A stretch of DNA of 64,000 nt. It comes from Annona cherimola (Eukaryota > Streptophyta > Magnoliopsida > Magnoliales > Annonaceae). The stretch covers positions 11,684,765-11,748,764 of the forward strand of contig CM059977.1 in assembly GCA_030490835.1 (NCBI GenBank), in the 5' to 3' direction. The translations under genes were made by a program, and so were the position numbers. The notes below the pieces were generated by a model that was given only the letters and a program-made list of their open reading frames with translations, had not been told where the DNA came from and searched no databases. Every line of letters starts with the position of its first letter. The stretch's first letter is position 1. Positions 13,701-22,700 of the stretch are shown piece after piece.

Positions 13701-16700
13701 GACCTGTGGAAAGTAAAGGATAAATAAATGCTCATACACTAGTCTTTCCTGTGAAATGCTTTTCCGTGAAATTACGACAATAACCAAGAAATGGAAGAAT
13801 TAATACAAAGCGAGGTGGAAATCAATGACATTGTGCTTCTGAAATTATAAGAGATACTTCCTTTTCTGGCACATAAACTTCACCTCTACATGAACACAGA
13901 AACGAGTCTTTGAAACACATGTTGCCCGCAGTATAGGTTCTTTTTATAGAAAGATGTGATATAAGAAAAAGAAGGTTTCTTAAAAGTAATTACAATGAGA
14001 AATCATAGAAAATGGAGTGGCTAATACACATCTTTTTTAATGCAACCATCATCCAAACCCTCAGTATCATTTTGTCTCTCTGGTATACAAAGATGTGACC
14101 CTCTTTATGTTTGAGTAGTACTGCATAGAAGAGCTCTTAATACCTAACTATCCTGTTCTTTTATCTTTTCTCCTTGTTTTCTTTTGAATTTCTATGGATG
14201 TGCTTAAACCTTTTTTTTCCGTCCACACACATGTTCCTTTGCCAATAAGATTTGTTTGCTTTCCAAAATGAAGGCAAAGCTCATAAGCAACTCTTACAGA
14301 CCTATACATCTATCAAATGTCAAGAACCTAGAACCATTCACAAAATATCAACATCATTAACTAAAGCACATCCTAATAAGCATTTAGCAATGAGGAAAGC
14401 GGGTGGGACAACTTTTAAAGAAACTCAACAACTACCTAATAATCTTATAATTCCTCATTATCATCTATATTTTCTATCCTCATTTTCAATCCTTCCATAC
14501 AAAAACTCATCCATGTTTGCTTTATTCACTTTGTTTCTAATAATTGCTCCCTATCAAAACACATCATTTTATCTCTTTTCCCCTCAATTTTCCATATACC
14601 TTTTTTTCTACCTCTTGTTCCCATTCCCAAACACACCCATGAGAATCATATTTTGACATTTGAATTGAAATGCTACATTGACATATTAAAAATGTAAGCT
14701 GTGGACAATGTTTCACAGAACTTGGAAACCTGACACACATTCCCCATGATACAACTTAGTTGGGACTAGTAACAAGAACTTAAAAAGATAAATGTGCACT
14801 GTTTAGAGGATCAATGGTCATTTTAAAAGCAATATTGATCAGATACCTTGCCTAAAATTAAAGGGACCAAAAGGCTCATCATAAGGCTACCAAACAGTTG
14901 TTTTACAGGAACAGATACCCCAATACCACCAGCAACAAGCTTTGACAGAGAAAAAGGAATCTGAAATAGAAAATAACTCAGTAAACCAGTCCCCATAAAA
15001 TATATTAGGAAACAAAATGAGCACGCAGCGCAAGAAATGCATAATTTGTGCCTCTTTGTAACTTACAATCAAAATGCCCAATAGACTAGACAAGATAGTC
15101 ATTGCAAGAGCCAAAGCAGAGTTCCCCCCTGCTAGCTGCATCCATGCATTCAGTATTTTGCTTTCTTAGATGCAGAAACCAAATGAAGCACAACTGGGAA
15201 TGAAGAACACTTACTCGAGTTAGTGCTACTCCACTTGATAAGGTCGTCGGCATGCAGCAAAAAATTGAAAGCCCTGTTACACAAAATCAAGAAAGCCAGA
15301 AATTGAATTTTTTTAATTTTTGATCTACTTTTATCTGAAGGAAGGACCAGTTTGAAGACTGTCTCGAGATGAACACAAAAAAATAGTAATACCCAACTAA
15401 TGCATAAAAAGCAGGATAGTTTTTTGAATTTACAGAAACTTCTACATGGAGGATTTACTAGATGCTTGCATATGCAGCTAAACCAATAGTGAGGCAATAT
15501 AATAATGTCATGTTGCTACTCTCATTGCATTCTAATTCTGAGGAACGGTTAGACTGTTCTCCAAATTCTTAACGATGTCAAATAAGACATTCTCCTAATG
15601 ACTGATAAACATTTCTGCTATTGAGCTACTTTGCATGAGTACCTGTTACAAATTCTTGAGGCACCAACTGGATTTTTAGAATTAGCCTTGAAAACAAGGG
15701 AGTTAAGAGCAGAATTGAAACCTAAAAGAAAAGGCAGAGTTAATAGTATATACAGCAGTAGCATGTTATAAGCAAAAGAAAACTGAACAGAAATATAGAG
15801 CTGGAAGCAGTGAATTTATTATTTTTTTTTCTAACAATCAGAAACCCGTGCCCAAATTGATATTTTTAAATACTTCCAGGTGGCAAATTTGTCACCAGAG
15901 TCATGATTCATGACAAACTACTCTTACTTTCATGGTGAAACAACAAAATAATCTCCACATTTAGAAGAAGAAGAAGAAGAAGAAGAAGAAGAAGAAGAGA
16001 AAGCAAAGGTATTGTCTTCCCAGGAAGAATTTTGCATTCAACAAGGACAGGGGAAAAGACAAAACAATGCTTTTTTTAAGAAAAAATTCAAACTGGTGTG
16101 TATCATTCATATCAAATAGCCAAGGACGACCAAATAAAACATGAGCTATATCCATTGAAAGAACATCACACCAAATCTGATCCTCGTACTTTTAATATTT
16201 TAATCAGATTTTAATCAGGACCAGATGTCTCTATTTAATAGGTTGATGCAGGACGAGTAGAGGAGAAGAAAGAAGAAAGAGGAAGGATCCTTTCAGGGGG
16301 AAAAGAAGGAAGAAAGAGAAAGAGACTAAAGAAATTAGGGTTGAAGACGAGAAGAGAATTTTATGGAAAGCAAAATCGCAGATCAATTATCAAAAATAAG
16401 TTGTCCTACATAAAGCCTTTATAACCTTATTTATAGAAAAGGTAACTTAAGCACTAAGAAAGTAAAACTCTATGCAATTTGCAAACTTACCCTATTAAGT
16501 CAACTTGCGTACTAGGCTAACTTACATAACAAGTAACTTGTGCCCTAAGAAATATATATAATGAATGACATCAAATAACCAAGGACGACCAAGTAAAACA
16601 TGAGCTACATCCATCGGAAGGACATCACACCAAATTTGGTCTACATAATTTGCAATTTTGATTGGAACCAGAAATCTTTCATTGATAGGTAGTGAAGTTT

Positions 16701-19700
16701 TATCTACCCATGAAGTCTAACAATCTCCTTAATGAATAATTTTGTCACCTAGGAAGCATCAGCGGTTTTGTTACAAGATAGAAAATGAGTCATTTTTTAT
16801 AATCGATCCACCACAACAAGATTAAAATCATACCCTCTAGGAGTCCTAGGCAAGCCAAGAATGAAATTTGTGCTAATGTTTTTCCAAGGAGTAAATGGCA
16901 CTAGTAAAGGTGTATACAATCCTATGTTCTGCCTTTTTGCCTTTGCCAACTGACAAGTCCAACAGATAGACACAACCTTTCCAACATCCCTTTTCACAGA
17001 AGGCCAATAGAATCTATCCTCAACTAGGGCTATATCCATAAATTCCTTCAAGAGATTAGTAAGTTCATGGAATTGAACAACAAATTCACCTATAGAAACT
17101 CTAAACTTAAGACTTTTTTACCAACATCAATATAACACTAGACTCTTTTCTCTCCTTTTCAAAATTTTTGGAGTTAAAATGCACAATGGTTTCTTTGGGG
17201 GCTCAATGGGAGAAATTTTCTTTTGCATTACTTCTCTGTTTGATGGTTTAGCTGGTTTCAAAAGAATAGATTTCCAATCTTGTCTAAAAGGGTATGTACT
17301 TGATTTTCCATAGTGAATGACATTCATATCAAATAGCCAAGGACAACCAAGTAAAACATGATCTCCATCACAGGTAATAAAGTTTTATCTACTCATGGAA
17401 CTCTATAAGTTTGTGGATGATGCTCAAGTTTGATTTCGTTCTAGCTACAGCAACCTTTAAGACCACATTTATAGAACTTCCCCCACCAATAACAAGTTTA
17501 CCCACAACATTACAAAACGTGAAAATTGCATAAAAATGATGATTCACCTCCAATCATTTTAGAATCAAGAGTGGACAAGATAATCCCAAGAAAATTGACA
17601 TTCCCAAATTCATCTTGTTCATCTTCTAATTCTAGACCAAGATCATCCGATCCTCTAAGGAGTCGACTATCTCATTGCAATTGCTTCTAATGGAAGAGTT
17701 CAATAAGGCAATGAGTTGTAGATGACTTTTACTATGACGATTGAAACAATAAACCTTTAACAATGTAGAACATAGACTAAAAAAACTAGTTAAGTTGGCA
17801 TCCCTACTAAAATCTTGGACAAGCTTGTTGCTACTCTACTTTGTATGTTTGTCAAGGAATTTGTTTAAATGTATACCTAGTTGTCTGGTACTCCTCGCAT
17901 TGGTAATTGAACTGTCTTAAAGGTGAAGGTTCCAGGTTCCAAGGCCTTAAAGACAACTTTTTCGAGGCTATATAGGGCATGTAAAGCTAATTTTCTTTTT
18001 CAATTCAAGTTTAAGCACATTTTAAAAAAAATTACATTTCACTCATATATCTTAGTTAATCTTACATCTAAGAAACAAAGGGTGTATTTGGCAATGTTTA
18101 AAAGTTGTCCAGTTAAAACTTTTCATTCTCCATTACTATCCTATTTTTTAATCATTTCTTCACATTTTCCTATACAACTACCCTATTTTTAATTATTTCT
18201 ACACAATTACACACATAACTAATCTATCTATTTTAACTTTATCCTCTTTACTCGGTATCATTTCCCCTATTATATCACATCATTTTACAACTTTTACTCT
18301 CTAAAACTTTTCATCAAAAGTTTTATTCATTCCCAAACATGCCAAATTGTCAAATTTTTGGTAATATTCAATGACACTCATATTATCTCGCCTCAAGTTC
18401 ATCTGTTGGTTCAATTGTTGTTCTTTGTGGTAATGAGGCACATATTTCATCGCTGAATTATTTTTTCATTTTAGCCAAAATTGTAATTTCTAGCTCTCCA
18501 CCTTCCTTGATGTCTCTTCCTATCCAATATTGTTGGGCCGATTTTGTAAACTTCGTTGTAGCAAATCTAATGCATTAAACATTTGTCATATTGTACCATC
18601 TAAAAAATCTTTCCAAAATTGTTATCCAATCTATAAAATCACCAAGATCAAACATTCCGTTAAGACTAGAGACATCAACTTCAATTTTTCTTAATGAAAT
18701 CATCATTCTCAAGGATAAGCATAGGTTCAAAGGTAGCTTATTCTTGTGGAGGGCATAGGAAGTCTCATCTTAGAATCCTAGATTGTTCCCAATATTCTTT
18801 TTGGTTTGTTCTTTGATAGTAGAAACCTTTTGGGATCTCAAAGGACACTTTTCTACCCACATCTATAGGCTGATAATGTTCCCTAAGTGTACTATGTACT
18901 GGAAGAATGCCCGTATGTTGGTGACGTGGACTCTTAAGATTCTGATTTTGTCCAATATTATTAGGACCTGTATGAGACTCTTGGACAGGCGATTCTTCAA
19001 TGGGTTGTTTATTTGCTTTGAAATTGTTCAAGCTTCTCTCTAATAACAAGTTGACATAGGACAAGTATCCCTATGTTAATTACAAAAGAAAAAAAAAAGA
19101 CTTTGGAAGAAAGGGGGAAGATCCTCTTAATAGAAAAGAAGGAAGAAAAGGAAGAAATCACATATGAAAATTAGGAGAAAGACTTCAAGGGGTAGAGAAG
19201 AAAATAGGAGAAAGATAAAGAAGCAAAGAAGAAGAGACAACAAGCAAAGAAAGCGAATAATATTTATAACCAAACTTCAACGCCTCTTAAGGCTTACAAA
19301 AGTCGTATTTACAAATGAACAAAAGCAAATAAGTATAGCTACCTTGTTGAAAAATACTATAAAAATAGTCGAAAAATTTAGCTAACTTCTAAGAGAAACA
19401 AACCCAAAAAAAAATAATAACATCGTCTGATGAAAGTGGAAAATCTTCAGTACCTTCTATGGATCTAGACTAAAATACAGTGGTTGAAATAGAAATTATT
19501 AAAAACAGAAAACTTTTGTGAGACGAAACTTTATGCTGCTACTCTGTACTTGCACCTACGATAAGTATTCTTGAAATATGGCTCTTCCAAATTCCTATCA
19601 ATAGACTTGCTTGCAATTCAATAGCAAAGTAATACAGGTTATTTGCTAAAAGGAAAACATTGTAGACCTATCTGCAATAGTCAGATACACGTGTAAGCCT

Positions 19701-22700
19701 ACATGAAAATTTCCGAAACTCTTTTGAGGAAAAACATACTAAAGGTGTGTTTGGGAAGTGAGAGAACTTTTAATGAAAAATTTTTGGGGTAAAAGTTTTT
19801 GAAATGGGAGAAAATGATGTAATCTGATAAGGGTAATGATGAGGAGTAAAGAGAATAAAATTAATATAGGTAGATTAGATGTATAGGTAGTTATATAGAA
19901 ATGATTGAAAAGTAAGATAATTGTACAAGAAGTGAAAAAATAATTAAAAAATATAGCAGTTGTGGAGAATAAAAAATTTTAAGTTGAGAAGTTTTATTTT
20001 GAAATGTTTCTGGTGTAAACAAAAATCTCCTAAATATAAAAGGCACATAAAAAGTGGATCATACCAGCCCAACAAATCCAACAAGCCATGCTTCCAAAGC
20101 TGCACCAATCTCGTCACTCCGCAATGTAAGCCCTAAGCCGTAAGGAAATAAAATTGAACAAGAAAGCATACAAAAAAGTTGAGAAGTAGGTAGTAGCTTT
20201 AAAATTTACCTGAAATCAGAAAAATGCCAAATGTGCTGAATTTCGACAAGCCATAGCTGTGGGCAAGACATCCAAGACTGGGATTTGCAAGCCCTAAGAT
20301 AACCGCTGTGACTAAAGCTGCATAAAATATTTTATCATGAAGCCATAAATCTAGAAAAGCCTAGAAGGTGGTTACCATGCAAATAGCTATAATCAATTGC
20401 ATAAATTCTGTTTCAGAATTCCCTCTATGTGAAGGACTTATCATGTTCCTTGCAAATGTGGACGTGTGTGTAATTCCACATTTACAATAACTGCATAAAT
20501 TCCAGTCAAAGTTACAGCATGAATTAAAAGATTCATATCACTGGGTTACATGTCATGGTGCCACACTGCTCAAAAACTCATCATGAACCAAAAACAATAA
20601 CCAAAACCCACAGATTGTGTCGTAAAATATGAATGACTATTTCAAGAAAAATCCCTGAATTTTCTTCATTTTAATTTTCACATACAAATGGGATCAGTAT
20701 ATTTAAAGCATGTAAAGATAGACAGGTCAACCATGAACCAGATACCAAACTTATACAGAAGTCCCTCTCTTATACTAAACGAATCATGAGTCAGACTATA
20801 CATTGCAGTTCTTAATTTATCCTTTGCTAGATTTGAGGTAAAAGAGTAAAGAAACTACTTTTATAGTAAAAGTGAGTTAAAAACCCATTGCTCTCTCCAT
20901 ATAGTGATGCCGCATTCAACTACCAACATCTGCCCTGCCTTTTACCTGATGTTGAAATTACTCGATTACTTAAGGAAACCTGGAGTCAGTTGCTAATGAA
21001 AAAGTAGCACTAAAATTCAACAACTTTCATGCAACTATGATTAGAAAATGCGGTATTATACATTAACAACAAAAAAAAATACAAGACAGGCCTTGCAACA
21101 TGCATTACATAGCTCATGCTACAGAATTCCTTGATCAAGAGAGCAAGATTCACAAATCACCATATAAATGGATCAAATATTTCTTCAAGAAAGAATAAGT
21201 TACCTAATGGAAGGAAATTAGCAACTGCAAAACCTAGCAATGGCTCTTTCCAATTTAACGTCTTTACTGGATTAAAATTCCCAAGGTCTTGACTTCCATT
21301 ACTGCCTTCCTGAAATATTTCTATTCAGGGAAACAACACCCAGATTGAAAAAAAAAATGCAACTAACTGACATTATTGCAATGGTGTATCTTAATGATAA
21401 GCCTGGATAATTATTCTAACACAACTGAAGACAGCAGCATATGTATAGGAAGTCAAAATAAACAAATCCTAGAAACATTTGTACCTTGCAGATACAGACA
21501 GGGCTCTCCCATTTCTACAAATGAAATACAAGAAATCACATCCCAACAAAATCCATTTTATGAACAAGGATGCTGGAGAAAGAAATATAATCTTTGAAAG
21601 GTGAAAAATTAAGATTTAGATTTTGATCATCATATGTGAACTTCACATGGTCTCAAACCAAACATTCATCTTAAGGATTTTCTGATGTTTAGCGTGTCGG
21701 TCTGGGTTCGACCCCAAACCCAGCCTGCCAAATCCAAAATGCAGAAGTGTTAGAACTGTATGCTTCTGAGCCCGAGCCCAGACCAAATTAAAGACCAGTT
21801 CTGTTTCAGGTTGAGTTAGGCCCGAACCCGATTTCAGAATATAATCTTTACAGGGATGCTTCTATGAAACCCTTTTTCTATGTAACTCCGTTCCTTTTCA
21901 ATATTTAGATGGTTAATGAAAAATTCACTCCATCTATTGTGTTCAGCATCACTTATATTATTATGAAAATTTATTTATTTGTCTAATATCACTGTACATA
22001 GGCCTCATCTACAAACATACAAAATGAATGTAATAAAATGATTTAATGTTAAATATCAATTTTTAAATAGTATTTTCAACATCTAAATCATCTAAAATAT
22101 CATTGCTATATGGATAAATAATTCTATAAATTATTACCACATTCTAATATATATATATATATATATATATGAATAAATCTAAGCATTTTCCCTAATCTAC
22201 ACATAAATATACCTATTTTTGAGCAAATGTGGCATATACACATATTGGATTTAGATGAAACTTAGTTTTATAACTAAACAAATAAAATTAAATACAATGA
22301 ATGGATTAGATTTTCTATCAAGCATCAAAATCTTAAAATTTGAGGGGGTTACATGGAACCACTTCTATGTAACCTGATTACATAGAAGCGAGCCTCTACT
22401 ATTTATATTATATGTATTTGTTAACCCATATAAAAGCTTCTTTTTCCCTTTTCGTAACCCTAGCCAACAGCCCTCCATTTCTTCTCCATTCAAACCTTAA
22501 CAACCAAACTCCATTTCTTCTCCAGTTCTCTGTCGATTCTTCGAATATGTCATACCCGGCAGCATGTTTCTGGTCTCTGTTTCTTCAGCGACCTGCTCTA
22601 ACTGGCAGCATGCTCTTCCAACCACCCTCCAGCAGCATATCCAACAGAGTGTTTCTAGTCTATGTTTCTCCGTCGGCATGGACTTCCAACAGCAGCAAGC

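Larger units (their letters stand above)
16000..19400 (-). mobile_element. Rearranged Ty3/gypsy retrotransposon relic
   Basis: On the minus strand, from high to low coordinates: an LTR-like segment with TATAAATA (about 19090-19330); a gag domain (about 18470-19064, with KIEVDVSSLNG then FIDWITILERFF); a retropepsin region (about 17320-17650); an integrase (16745-17060); a second protease piece (about 16560-16715); a second LTR-like TATAAATAAGG segment (about 16245-16555); and a third protease piece (about 16090-16240). Reverse transcriptase and RNase H are missing. All frames are broken. It lies in BASS4 intron 4, in the sense orientation of the gene. Confidence 0.8.
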
